A DNA stretch of 9,630 nucleotides from an uncultured Acidobacteriota bacterium (GTDB lineage Bacteria > Acidobacteriota > Blastocatellia > RBC074). The stretch is from assembly GCA_937967285.1 (NCBI GenBank), contig CALBSU010000624.1, positions 1 to 9,630 of the forward strand. Direction: 5' to 3'. The translations under genes and the position numbers were made by a program. The notes under the pieces were generated by a model that searched no databases, was not told where the DNA came from, and was given only the letters and a program-made list of their open reading frames with translations. Shown piece by piece: positions 1-9,607 of the stretch (the stretch's first letter is position 1; each line of letters starts with the position of its first letter).

Positions 1-365
<365 letters not shown>

Positions 366-366
366 T

Positions 367-1545
367 TCAGTCATTCACCATCATCTTGATCCCCCGGACC
401 GCCTGAGAGATGCGCTGATCGTTTTCGACCAGGGCGAAGCGGACGTAGCCTTCACCCCGCTCCCCGAAGCCGATGCCGGGAGAGACGGCGACGCCGGCGC
501 CGGTGATCAACTGCTTGGCGAATTCGAGAGATCCATGCCTGGCGAACGGTTCCGGGATTTTCGCCCAGACGAACATCGTCCCCTGCGGAGACGGCACATT
601 CCAGCCCGCAGTTGCCAGTCCCTTGATGAGCACGTCGCGACGCCTGCGGTAAACGTCGACGATCTCGGGCACGACGTGATCGCAGTCACGCAGAGCGATG
701 ATGCTGGCGATCTGAACCGGCTGGAAGATGCCGTAATCGAGATAGCTCTTGAGTCGTGTCAGCGCGGCAATGACCTGCCGGTTGCCGGCGCAGAATCCGA
801 CCCGCCAGCCGGCCATCGAATAGCTCTTCGACATCGAGAACATCTCGACCGCGACGTCCTTGGCGCCGGGAACCTCGAAGATGCTCGGGGCCTTGTAACC
901 GTCGAAAACCAGATCGGCATAGGCGAGGTCATGGATGATCAGATATCCGCGTTCGCGTGCGATCGCAACCGCCTCCTCGAAGAACTCCTTCTCGACGCAG
1001 ACCGTGGTCGGGTTGTGAGGGAAGGAGAGGACGAGCAGCTTCGGCTGGCCGGATCTGGGATAATCGAGCTTCCTCAAAGCATCCATCATCTCGTCCGGCC
1101 CGTCATTGATCGGAAGTTTGATCAGTTCACACCCGGCGATGGTTGCGGCGAAGGAGTGGATCGGATAGCTCGGATCAGGCACGATCACGCGATCTCCGGG
1201 CTCGACCAGCGCCAGAACGAGGTGCGAAAACCCCTCCTTGGCGCCGATCGTCGCAATCGCTTCCGTCTCCGGGTCGATCTCGACGCCGTAACGACGCTGA
1301 TACCAGCGGGAGATCTCTACGCGCAGGTTGGGTATGCCCTTCGAGGCGGAGTATCTGTGATTTCTGGGGTTGCGGGCGGCCTCGATCAGCTTGTCGACGA
1401 TCGGATCCGGAGTCGCGAGATCAGGATTGCCCATCCCGAGGTCGATGATATCCTCGCCTCTCCTCCGGGCCTCCATCTTCAATTGATTGATGACGGCGAA
1501 AACATACGGCGGAAGTTTTTCAATCAGCGGAAAACGATAATCCAT
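367..1545 (-). CDS. alaC: Alanine aminotransferase, AlaC type (class I/II PLP aminotransferase)
   Basis: PLP-dependent transfer of the amino group between alanine and 2-oxoglutarate, giving pyruvate and glutamate, in the cytoplasm. The 392-residue length is normal for fold-type I aminotransferases. Visible motifs: [11 protein letters not shown] (residues 36-46); [13 protein letters not shown] (63-75); PDPSYPIH (123-130); SFPHNPT (174-180) with the PLP-contacting Asn178; [14 protein letters not shown] (203-216) with Asp206 for the pyridine nitrogen; [15 protein letters not shown] (237-251) with the Schiff-base Lys240; and YVRFALVEN (367-375) with the carboxylate-binding Arg369. The reading frame is open 17 codons further upstream, but ATG at 1545 has AAGGA nine bases before it and begins [17 protein letters not shown], the usual family start. 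The closest confusion is LL-diaminopimelate aminotransferase (DapL) or another aspartate/alanine-family member; the short N-terminus and [12 protein letters not shown] favour AlaC. It is transcribed away from hpt. Confidence 0.85.
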   Translation of the reverse strand: MDYRFPLIEKLPPYVFAVINQLKMEARRRGEDIIDLGMGNPDLATPDPIVDKLIEAARNPRNHRYSASKGIPNLRVEISRWYQRRYGVEIDPETEAIATIGAKEGFSHLVLALVEPGDRVIVPDPSYPIHSFAATIAGCELIKLPINDGPDEMMDALRKLDYPRSGQPKLLVLSFPHNPTTVCVEKEFFEEAVAIARERGYLIIHDLAYADLVFDGYKAPSIFEVPGAKDVAVEMFSMSKSYSMAGWRVGFCAGNRQVIAALTRLKSYLDYGIFQPVQIASIIALRDCDHVVPEIVDVYRRRRDVLIKGLATAGWNVPSPQGTMFVWAKIPEPFARHGSLEFAKQLITGAGVAVSPGIGFGERGEGYVRFALVENDQRISQAVRGIKMMVND

Positions 1546-1554
1546 GTATAAGAG

Positions 1555-1559
1555 TCCTT
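1555..1559 (-). promoter_or_regulatory. Ribosome binding site of alaC
   Basis: AAGGA on the minus strand, nine bases before ATG 1545. It decides between this start and the in-frame start 17 codons upstream, which has no comparable site. Confidence 0.65.
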
Positions 1560-1609
1560 GAATTCTGATTTCTTTTCGCGGCGCCGCCGGCATCAAGCCC
1601 CGACGGGAT

Positions 1610-1638
1610 TTGACACCCGAAAACGCCGGAAATATATT
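1610..1638 (+). promoter_or_regulatory. Predicted sigma70-type promoter for hpt
   Basis: A perfect TTGACA (1610-1615), a 17-bp spacer and TATATT (1633-1638, five of six) make the best promoter match in the window. Transcription would begin near 1645, leaving a leader of about 60 bases before the hpt ATG. Confidence 0.65.
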
Positions 1639-1658
1639 GCCTCATATCATAACGACAA
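1631..1658 (-). promoter_or_regulatory. Predicted sigma70-type promoter for alaC
   Basis: On the minus strand, TTGTCG (1658-1653, four of six matches to TTGACA) is followed after 16 bp by TATATT (1636-1631, five of six to TATAAT). Transcription would start around 1624 and leave a leader of about 80 bases. Its -10 overlaps the -10 of the hpt promoter on the other strand. Confidence 0.45.
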
Positions 1659-1687
1659 TTCACTCTCAACAGATTTGAGATCACAAC

Positions 1688-1693
1688 AAGGAG
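1688..1693 (+). promoter_or_regulatory. Ribosome binding site of hpt
   Basis: AAGGAG lies ten bases before ATG 1704 and fixes that start. Confidence 0.75.
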
Positions 1694-1703
1694 AAAATCT
1701 TAG

Positions 1704-2261
1704 ATGTCTGTCGCACAGGGCTTCATCTCTGAATTCAACAGTCCCGATCTGGAGGTTTTAATCTCCGAGGAACAGCTTCAAGCCCGCATTCGGGAGCTGG
1801 GCGCCGAGATCACTCGCGATTACGCCGGGCGCAGACCGGAACTGATCTGCGTGCTCAAAGGGGCGATGATCTTCATGAGCGATCTGATGCGGAGCATCGA
1901 TCTGAACCTGTCGATCGACTTCATCGCGGTGTCCAGTTACGGAAAGGGAAAGACGTCATCGGGGGAAGTCAGAATCATCAAGGACCTCGATGAGCCGCTG
2001 GAGGGACGACATATCATTCTGATCGAGGACATCCTCGATACCGGATTGACGCTCAGCTACCTGCTCAACAATTTCCGTTCGCGCGGCGCCACTTCGATCA
2101 GTATCGTCACTCTGCTCAACAAGCCCGAGCGCCGAAAGATCGAGGTCAATGCGGACTATGTCGGCTTCGAGATACCCGACAAGTTCGTCGTCGGCTACGG
2201 CCTGGATTTCGACGAGCGCTATCGCAATCTGCCCTACATCGGCGTCGTCAGGCAGAGCTGA
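1704..2261 (+). CDS. hpt: Hypoxanthine(-guanine) phosphoribosyltransferase
   Basis: Transfers phosphoribosyl from PRPP to hypoxanthine (and usually guanine), giving IMP or GMP; the cytoplasmic purine-base salvage step. At 185 residues it is full length. Motifs: ICVLKGAMIFMSDLMR (residues 48-63) with the cis-peptide LKG loop; the flexible-loop residues SSYG (77-80); the PRPP-binding motif IILIEDILDTGLTL (104-117) with acidic Glu108, Asp109 and Asp112; Lys140 in LLNK, expected to contact the purine O6; and the C-terminal VGYGLDFDERYRNLPYIGVV (163-182), the signature of bacterial Hpt. It has a strong predicted promoter and is the only plus-strand gene here. It lies head to head with alaC and tail to tail with the salvage operon, whose PNP would supply its base substrate. 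Identification is secure; relative preference for hypoxanthine over guanine cannot be read from sequence. Confidence 0.95.
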   Translation: MSVAQGFISEFNSPDLEVLISEEQLQARIRELGAEITRDYAGRRPELICVLKGAMIFMSDLMRSIDLNLSIDFIAVSSYGKGKTSSGEVRIIKDLDEPLEGRHIILIEDILDTGLTLSYLLNNFRSRGATSISIVTLLNKPERRKIEVNADYVGFEIPDKFVVGYGLDFDERYRNLPYIGVVRQS

Positions 2262-3335
2262 TCAGCGCCGCGATTTCATCTCGAACGAGATGACGCCGCT
2301 GACCTGCACCGGACGCCCCTCGAACCGCGCCGGTTCGAATTTCCAGCTTCTGGCCGCGAGCAGCGCCGAGCCCGTCAGCTGAGGATGTCCGTCGATGACA
2401 TGCGCGAAGACCACGTCGCCGGCGGTTGAAACCAGAACCTCTATCTTGACGATGTATGTTTCCGCCGGATTTACCGGCGGTACTCCGCCATCAGCGGCGG
2501 CTTTCTGCCGGCCGGCAGAGCGCAGATTCGGGAAATATGCCTTGACGCGCCTGATCGGCCTGCCGCCCTCGATCATCGACCTGACGGGATCGGTCAATTT
2601 CGCTTCGAGCTCATCGGTCTCCGCGAACTCTCCGATCAGGAAGGTCGGCTGGCTGAAATCAGCGGTCTCTCCGCGACGGCTGTTGTCCTGAAGCTCGGAG
2701 AGGTCGATCGCCTTGCGGAGCGCTTCATTGGAGAACTGCCTGTGCTCGTCGCCGCTCTCGCCCGGCCCCGCAGCCAGTGCCGCCTCGGCATGAAGCAGGT
2801 TTCTGACATTGAGCGCCTCGGCGAAATCACTCGTGATTCCAAGCGCGCGCTCGACGTATTCGAGCCCTTCCCTGATCCCGTCGCTGACCTTTCCGGCCGC
2901 CTCCCGGGGCAGGTTGAATGCGATCCTGCCCTCCGCGGGGACGCCGTACCTGCCGACGATGTCGTGGACTTCCCGCCAGTGAGTCAATGCCACACGGTAG
3001 TAGCAGAAGGCCCTGACCGACGCCTTCTGGTTCGGGAGCTCAGCTCGGCGCCTGAAGTATTCGCGAGAGGCCGTCTGGTTGTCCAGTCGGAATGATGTTA
3101 CAGCCGCCAGTCCGAGCGCCTCGTCATTCTCCGGCTCGATCTTGAGCGCCGCCTCGAACTGATCGAGGGCGAGCTGGAACTTCGCCGTCCGGTAGTAGCC
3201 TTTGCCCCTGGTGATCAGCTGTTCCGCTGTCGTCTCCGTCTTCTTCTCCTGAACGGGTTCGTTCTGCTGAGCGCCTGCCGGCAGCGCGGATGTCATCACG
3301 AAGATCAGGAATATCGCACTGAAAATTCTTTTCAT
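2262..3335 (-). CDS. Exported TPR protein with TonB-like C-terminal domain
   Basis: A 357-residue protein of unknown specific role. Residues 1-22 are a typical Sec signal peptide (MKRIFSAIFLIFVMTSALPAGA, predicted cut after AGA), so it is likely periplasmic and has no membrane anchor once cleaved. Residues about 38-105 form two TPR-like helix pairs: YYRTAKFQLALDQFEAAL then IEPENDEALGLAAVTSFRL. A long middle region follows with no family I recognise. The last 66 residues (292-357) fit a TonB C-terminal fold: YIVKIEVLVSTAGDVVFAHV, then ALLAARSWKFEPARFEGRPV and a final strand VSGVISFEM. Classical TonB couples ExbBD to outer-membrane receptors through an N-terminal membrane helix, which this protein lacks, so energy transduction is doubtful; a periplasmic binding or scaffold role is more likely. 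It is last in the operon, 23 bp after the deaminase gene, with a weak ribosome site, and its stop directly abuts the hpt stop. Confidence 0.75.
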   Translation of the reverse strand: MKRIFSAIFLIFVMTSALPAGAQQNEPVQEKKTETTAEQLITRGKGYYRTAKFQLALDQFEAALKIEPENDEALGLAAVTSFRLDNQTASREYFRRRAELPNQKASVRAFCYYRVALTHWREVHDIVGRYGVPAEGRIAFNLPREAAGKVSDGIREGLEYVERALGITSDFAEALNVRNLLHAEAALAAGPGESGDEHRQFSNEALRKAIDLSELQDNSRRGETADFSQPTFLIGEFAETDELEAKLTDPVRSMIEGGRPIRRVKAYFPNLRSAGRQKAAADGGVPPVNPAETYIVKIEVLVSTAGDVVFAHVIDGHPQLTGSALLAARSWKFEPARFEGRPVQVSGVISFEMKSRR

Positions 3336-3358
3336 GGTTCCGGTCTGCAGAAGAGCGG

Positions 3359-4798
3359 TTATTGTCCGCTGTTCTTCAGGCTTTCGCTTACGCGCTGCTG
3401 ATAGCGGCGCGCCACGTTTCTGATATCGAATTCACTGAGGGTCAGCAGATTGCGGTCCCTCATCAGAATTCTCCCGTTGACGACCACATCCCTGACATCG
3501 GATGCCTTGGTCGTGTACACGAGATGTGAATAGACATTATACCTTGGTATGAGATGAGGTGCATCCGAATCGATGATGATGAAGTCGGCCTTCTTCCCCG
3601 TCTCGAGCGAGCCGATCTGATCCTCGCGATGGATTGCCCGCGCCCCGCCGATGGTTGCCAGCATGAAGGCATCGCGCGCCTTGAGCACCGTCGGGTCGGA
3701 GTTGATCAGCTTATGCAGCTTGGCGGCCGTATCTATCTCCTCCCACATGCTGAGATCGTTATTCGATGGCGCTCCGTCGGTGCCGATGCCCAGTCGAATT
3801 TCTTTGTCCAGCATCCTGACCACGGGAGAGACTCCCGAGCTGAGCTTCATGTTCGACTGCGGACAATGGACCACGCCGACCTCCCTGCTCCTGAGCAGAT
3901 CGATATCGGAATCATTGACGTGAACCACATGCGCGGCGATCACATTCTTCGAGAGCAACCCGATTCCGTCGAGGTATTTGACGGGTGTGGTTTTGAACTT
4001 CTTTTTAACGAATTCCGTCTCGGTCGGGGCTTCGGCGACGTGAGTGAGCAGCGGAACCCCGTTCTTCACGGAGAAATTCCTGACCTCTTCGAGGTGCTCG
4101 GTGCTGACGGTGTATGGAGCATGCGGCGCGATCGCAGGGGTGATCAGCGGATCCCCCTTCCATCTGCCGACGAACTTCGAAGTGTAATCGATCGCCTCTT
4201 TCCAGGATTTGTTGTCAGGCGCTGGAAAATCCAGGACGGTCTCGCCGAGAACCGCACGCAGGCCTGCGTGGCGCGTCTCCTCGGCGATCGCATCCTCGAA
4301 GTAGTACATATCAACGTAGGTGGTCGTACCTCCGCGGATCATCTCGGCGAGCCCGAGGCGGGTCCCGGCGATGACGAAATCGCGGTCCACGTTCGCGGCC
4401 TCGGCCGGAAAGATGTACTTTTCGAGCCATTCCTGCAGGCGGAGATCGTCGGCGACTCCGCGGAAGAGCGTCATCGGAATGTGCGTGTGGCCGTTGATCA
4501 GGCCGGGCGTGATCAGCCTTCCGGACGCCCTGATTCTGGTAACGGCGCGATACGGAGGCAGCTCGGTCATCGGGCCGAGGGAGAGTATCCGGTCTCCCCT
4601 GACTGCGATGTAGCCGTCGGGAATCACTTTCCACCCGGCATCCATCGTGACTATCGTACCGCCGGTGACCAGCAGGTCGATCGTCTCTCCCGTTTCCTCC
4701 GGAGGCTTCCGCTCACATCCGGAGAAAAGCAGAACCGCAACCAGCAGGCTTACCGATAACCTTGACAGGATCTTGATCAAACTTTCCTCAGTTGCCAT
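3359..4798 (-). CDS. Amidohydrolase, MTA/SAH/adenosine deaminase-like (MtaD/TrzA family), predicted lipoprotein
   Basis: Metal-dependent hydrolytic deaminase of the 5'-methylthioadenosine/S-adenosylhomocysteine deaminase group. Motifs in order: LINGHTHIPMTLFRG (residues 100-114) with metal ligands His104 and His106, followed by VADDLRLQEWLEKYIFPAE typical of MtaD; APHAPYT (224-230) with His226; LLTHVAEAPTE (250-260) with His253 and Glu256; AHVVHV (289-294); HCPQSNMKLSSG (311-322); GIGTDGAPSNNDLSMWEE (337-354) with catalytic Asp341. All expected active-site residues are present. The first 28 residues are unusual: a basic start, a hydrophobic run SVSLLVAVLLF and SGC (Cys28) make a lipobox-like signal, followed by a charged, Pro-rich linker to about residue 38. 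This implies export and lipid anchoring. There is no clear Shine-Dalgarno; ATG 4798 lies nine bases after the upstream stop, so coupled translation is likely. TTG at codon 7 is an alternative start that would keep the signal. The true substrate (adenosine, MTA, SAH, guanine or another amine) is open. Confidence 0.85.
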   Translation of the reverse strand: MATEESLIKILSRLSVSLLVAVLLFSGCERKPPEETGETIDLLVTGGTIVTMDAGWKVIPDGYIAVRGDRILSLGPMTELPPYRAVTRIRASGRLITPGLINGHTHIPMTLFRGVADDLRLQEWLEKYIFPAEAANVDRDFVIAGTRLGLAEMIRGGTTTYVDMYYFEDAIAEETRHAGLRAVLGETVLDFPAPDNKSWKEAIDYTSKFVGRWKGDPLITPAIAPHAPYTVSTEHLEEVRNFSVKNGVPLLTHVAEAPTETEFVKKKFKTTPVKYLDGIGLLSKNVIAAHVVHVNDSDIDLLRSREVGVVHCPQSNMKLSSGVSPVVRMLDKEIRLGIGTDGAPSNNDLSMWEEIDTAAKLHKLINSDPTVLKARDAFMLATIGGARAIHREDQIGSLETGKKADFIIIDSDAPHLIPRYNVYSHLVYTTKASDVRDVVVNGRILMRDRNLLTLSEFDIRNVARRYQQRVSESLKNSGQ

Positions 4799-4807
4799 GA
4801 AATCGAA

Positions 4808-5809
<1,002 letters not shown>

Positions 5810-5814
5810 GCAGT

Positions 5815-5819
5815 CCTCC
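5815..5819 (-). promoter_or_regulatory. Strong ribosome binding site that selects a TTG start
   Basis: GGAGG on the minus strand, five bases before TTG 5809. It is the best Shine-Dalgarno in the operon and the main argument for the non-ATG start of the protease gene. Confidence 0.7.
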
Positions 5820-5824
5820 GGTAA

Positions 5825-6685
5825 TCAAGGTTGCGTAAAAACGAATGTCAGATTGCCCTGCAGGCGCACAGGGTTGCCGTTGAGAATGGTCGGCCGGAAG
5901 ATCCATTTCCTGGCGGCAACCTCGGCGGCAGTTCTCAGAACGGGAGGGCCCGAGACCGCAGCGGCTTCGACAACTCGGCCGTCCTCGGCGATCGTGACCT
6001 GCACCGTCACCTGCCCCGTGATACGGTTCTGCCGCGCCAGGAGGGGATAATCAGGAACCACGCGGACCAGCGCGCTGCCGATCAAGGCCCCCTCGCTGAC
6101 CCGCGTCGGGACCGGTGAAGGCATCGCCAGGTGCGGAGGATTGATGCCGGGCGATTCACCGGGCTGCTGGGCATCGATCTTCGACCAGACTGGCAGCGGC
6201 AGAGGGACTCGCCTCTCCGGCAACCGGGGCAGAACCACCGGCCGCCTCCGCGGCTTGATCACCCTCATCCTCAACATCTCGCCCAGATCGCGGAGGGACG
6301 GGGCATCGAAGAGCTTCCCTTTCTCTTCGATGATCGAAAACTGAACCGCCGGTCGTCCGTCGATCCCGCCGCTCGTGGTCCCGATCCTGACCACGACCGC
6401 GAACTTGCGCAGATTCGGCAGAATGCCGTTGACCTCAACGCAGGCCGGAACCTCGCGGCGGCCGGCCGGCTGCACTCCGCAATCGGTCATCATCCAGGTC
6501 AGCCCCGTATCGGCGCCGGCGATCTGCCGGATCCAGTTGCCGAATGTCGAGGGAGGCAGATTTCGGTCGAGCTGCTGCACCTGCAACTGTTGAACGTAGG
6601 AGACAGCGCGTCCCTCGTTGAGCTGATTCTGAGGCGACAGTAATATCAGCAGGCCGGTCGCCAGGGCCGGGATGACAGGGCACAT
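5825..6685 (-). CDS. TonB C-terminal domain protein with proline-rich linker
   Basis: A 286-residue protein. Residues 1-17 are hydrophobic (PALATGLLILL), consistent with a signal or anchor, but without the usual basic start. Residues 30-140 form an unrecognised domain with Cys69 and Cys82 that could form a disulfide if exported. Residues about 143-195 are rich in Pro and Arg (IKPRRRPVVLPRLPERRVPLPLPVW), like the periplasm-spanning linker of TonB proteins. Residues 199-286 are a clear TonB C-terminal domain: ALVRVVPDYPLLARQNRITG, VQVTIAEDGRVVEAAAVSG, AARKWIFRPTILNGNPVRLQ and final strand LTFVF. The style is common in Acidobacteriota. No ExbB/ExbD genes are present in the window. The start is uncertain: ATG 6685 has no Shine-Dalgarno and lies 19 bp after the cdd stop; the open frame continues upstream but I found no ATG, GTG or TTG in the nearest 15 codons. 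Possible roles are envelope energy coupling or a periplasmic partner protein. Confidence 0.75.
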   Translation of the reverse strand: MCPVIPALATGLLILLSPQNQLNEGRAVSYVQQLQVQQLDRNLPPSTFGNWIRQIAGADTGLTWMMTDCGVQPAGRREVPACVEVNGILPNLRKFAVVVRIGTTSGGIDGRPAVQFSIIEEKGKLFDAPSLRDLGEMLRMRVIKPRRRPVVLPRLPERRVPLPLPVWSKIDAQQPGESPGINPPHLAMPSPVPTRVSEGALIGSALVRVVPDYPLLARQNRITGQVTVQVTIAEDGRVVEAAAVSGPPVLRTAAEVAARKWIFRPTILNGNPVRLQGNLTFVFTQP

Positions 6686-6704
6686 AACAAACCGAACGGT
6701 CGTA

Positions 6705-7103
6705 TCAGAGAAGACTCTTGTCGAACGGCATCGGGAGGAGGCTGGAAATATCCGTTACCACCCTCTGCCCATCGATATTCGCCAGGACGACTTCGACGTC
6801 CTTTCCGCACAGTTCGAGTATCACCTGACGGCAGGCCCCGCATGGAGGAACGGGGATCTTCGTCTCGGCGATCACTACGATCCTTACAAAATGCCGCTCC
6901 CCCTCGGAAACGGCCTTCGCCAGGGCCGTCCGCTCAGCGCAGACGGTCAGTCCGTAACTTGAATTCTCGACGTTGCAGCCCGCATAAACCTTGCCGTCCG
7001 CTGTTTCGACGGCCGCGCCGACCCTGAATCCGGAATACGGCGCATATGCCCGCTCGCGGGCCGATCTGGCGACCTTAATCAGTTCTTCGATTCTTGTCTT
7101 CAT
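6705..7103 (-). CDS. cdd: Cytidine deaminase
   Basis: Hydrolyses cytidine and deoxycytidine to uridine and deoxyuridine plus ammonia, in the cytoplasm. At 132 residues it matches the small homotetrameric form. Zinc and catalytic residues are all present: CAE (Cys55, with catalytic proton shuttle Glu57) and PCGAC (Cys88 and Cys91). Other family marks are YAPYSGFRVGAAV (residues 20-32) and AGCNVENSSYG (41-51), whose Asn and Glu bind the ribose. The ATG at 7103 overlaps the last base of the uridine kinase stop (TGATG), so the two are probably translationally coupled; a TTG one codon earlier is possible but less likely. Its product uridine is the substrate of the adjacent kinase. The C-terminus, MPFDKSLL after the LLP, is as expected for the family. 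Confidence 0.96.
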   Translation of the reverse strand: MKTRIEELIKVARSARERAYAPYSGFRVGAAVETADGKVYAGCNVENSSYGLTVCAERTALAKAVSEGERHFVRIVVIAETKIPVPPCGACRQVILELCGKDVEVVLANIDGQRVVTDISSLLPMPFDKSLL

Positions 7104-7738
7104 CAAACCTGGTGCCTGATCCTCTCGATCTCCTGATTCAACTGATTCCTGATCCTGCCTGAGATCAGGTCGATGCCGACTTCATTATAACCGCCTTCCG
7201 GAATGATGACATCGGCATAACGTTTGGACGGTTCGACGAACTGTTCGTGCATCGGCCTGACGGTTTCAAGGTACTGTCGAATGACCATTTCGACATCGCG
7301 TCCGCGCTCCTGCACGTCGCGCTGCAGGCGGCGAATGAATCTCAGGTCCCCGGCGGTATCGACGAAGATCCGGATGTCCATCAGTTCGCGCAGCGCCGGA
7401 TCGGCCAGGATCAGTATCCCCTCGATGATCAGGATCGGTTTCGGCTCGACACGGATCGAATCGATCCGTCTCTGATGAGTCGAGAAATCATAGACCGGCA
7501 TGTCGATCGCTTCGCCCGCCTTGAGCGCTCTGATGTGATTGACGAAGAGCTCGTTGTCCAGCGCGTCCGGATGGTCGAAGTTGATCGAGTGCCGCAATTC
7601 GAGCGGCATGTCGCCGAGGTTCCGGTAATAGCTGTCATGCTGGAGGAACGCGACGTGCTCGCTGCTGACGGTCTCAAGAATGCGCCGGGCGACGGTTGTC
7701 TTCCCGGATCCGGTTCCGCCGCAAATTCCAATTATCAT
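7103..7738 (-). CDS. udk: Uridine kinase (uridine/cytidine kinase)
   Basis: Phosphorylates uridine (and cytidine) to the 5'-monophosphate with ATP or GTP; a cytoplasmic pyrimidine-salvage enzyme. Its 211 residues are the typical bacterial length. The P-loop GGTGSGKT is at residues 7-14, followed by LQHDSYYRNLGDMP with the Asp-Ser-Tyr-Tyr motif that holds the nucleoside, NFDHPDALD, MPVYDFSTHQR, the Walker-B-like strand ILIIEGILIL, RRLQRDVQERGRD (the lid, with its Arg residues) and VRPMHEQFVEPSKRYADVIIPEGG. All are hallmarks of Udk. ATG 7738 has GGA eight bases upstream. The gap to the PNP gene is 30 bp, and it shares one base with cdd. No missing residues or frameshift are visible. Confidence 0.96.
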   Translation of the reverse strand: MIIGICGGTGSGKTTVARRILETVSSEHVAFLQHDSYYRNLGDMPLELRHSINFDHPDALDNELFVNHIRALKAGEAIDMPVYDFSTHQRRIDSIRVEPKPILIIEGILILADPALRELMDIRIFVDTAGDLRFIRRLQRDVQERGRDVEMVIRQYLETVRPMHEQFVEPSKRYADVIIPEGGYNEVGIDLISGRIRNQLNQEIERIRHQV

Positions 7739-7768
7739 TGATATATTCCAGTCATGAATGACTCGCGC

Positions 7769-8602
7769 CTACAGCCTGGCCAGGATCCTCGAGATAAGCC
7801 CGCTGAACTGCTCGCTGACGCGATAGCCCATCTGCATGACATCCTCATGATTGATCGGCTCGTCTTCCATGCCTGCCGCGGCGTTGGTGATGAGCGATAT
7901 GCCGAGTATGCGCATGCCCATTTGACGCGCCACGATAGCTTCGGGCACCGTTGACATTCCGACCGCATCCGCCCCCAGCAGGCGCATCATCCTGATCTCG
8001 GACGGCGTTTCGTAGTTCGGCCCCTGGAGCGCCATGTAGACTCCGGCATGGAGCTGTAAGCCCAGAGCGCCTGCCTCCTCCTGGGCGATCTGACGGTATT
8101 CCCTTGCATAAACCTCTGTCATATCCGGAAATCTGTCGCCCAGTCGATGGTCGTGCCGGCCGCGCAGGGGGCTGATCATCATGAAATTGATATGATCGCT
8201 GATCAGCATGAAGTCCCCGGCCTTGAAGTTCTGATTGATCCCGCCCGCAGCATTGGTCAGGACCAGTTTGCGGACTCCCATCAGGCCGAAAGCCCTGATC
8301 GGCAATGTCACCTCGTCCATCGAGTAGCCTTCGTAATAATGGAATCGGCCCTGCATCACCGCTACCCTGATATCGGAATCCTGCAGTTTCCCGTAGACCA
8401 GCCTTCCGGAATGGCCTTCGACCGTCGAACGGACGAAATCCGGAATCTCCTCGTAGGGGATAATGACGGGATCGCGCAGCGTCTCGGCGAAGGATCCGAG
8501 CCCGGATCCGAGAACGACCGCCACATCGACCTCGTCCCCGATCCTCTCCCGGATGTACCTGGCGGAGACCTGCACACGATCGAAAATCTGCTCACTGTTC
8601 AT
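7769..8602 (-). CDS. punA: Purine nucleoside phosphorylase, trimeric class (6-oxopurine type)
   Basis: Cleaves purine nucleosides with phosphate to the free base and ribose-1-phosphate, in the cytoplasm. Its 277 residues fit the trimeric PNP/MTAP family. Motifs: VVLGSGLGSF (residues 29-38) for phosphate; EGHSGRLVYG (62-71) with His64; MQGRFHYYEGYSM (83-95); LTNAAGGIN (115-123); LQGPNYETPSEIRM (192-205) with Glu198; GMSTVPE (215-221); and TNAAAGM (239-245) with Asn240. The Glu and Asn pair corresponds to the residues that select inosine and guanosine in this family; MTA phosphorylase would have Asp in the equivalent TD motif. I therefore expect a 6-oxopurine enzyme, not an adenosine or MTA phosphorylase. 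GGAG nine bases before ATG 8602 supports the start. It follows the permease after 75 bp that contain the second heptad repeat, and precedes udk by 30 bp. Its base product feeds hpt. Confidence 0.95.
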   Translation of the reverse strand: MNSEQIFDRVQVSARYIRERIGDEVDVAVVLGSGLGSFAETLRDPVIIPYEEIPDFVRSTVEGHSGRLVYGKLQDSDIRVAVMQGRFHYYEGYSMDEVTLPIRAFGLMGVRKLVLTNAAGGINQNFKAGDFMLISDHINFMMISPLRGRHDHRLGDRFPDMTEVYAREYRQIAQEEAGALGLQLHAGVYMALQGPNYETPSEIRMMRLLGADAVGMSTVPEAIVARQMGMRILGISLITNAAAGMEDEPINHEDVMQMGYRVSEQFSGLISRILARL

Positions 8603-8611
8603 ATATGAATT

Positions 8612-8615
8612 CTCC
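8612..8615 (-). promoter_or_regulatory. Ribosome binding site of the PNP gene
   Basis: GGAG on the minus strand, nine bases before ATG 8602. It supports independent initiation after the 75-bp gap. Confidence 0.6.
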
Positions 8616-8647
8616 GGTATGAATAGAGACTCCCCAAATTCATCCTA

Positions 8648-9607
<960 letters not shown>

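Noticed and set aside
3554..4759. Long open frame on the plus strand across the deaminase gene
   Set aside because: It is antisense to a gene with complete active-site motifs; the translation is rich in Arg, Asp and Gly with no family resemblance.
7104..7106. TTG as the cdd start
   Set aside because: The next codon is ATG in a typical TGATG stop/start overlap; starting one codon earlier has no support.
7146..7170. Inverted repeat CCTGATC...GATCAGG near the udk end
   Set aside because: It lies inside well-conserved coding sequence and has no T-run; likely chance from GATC-rich codons.
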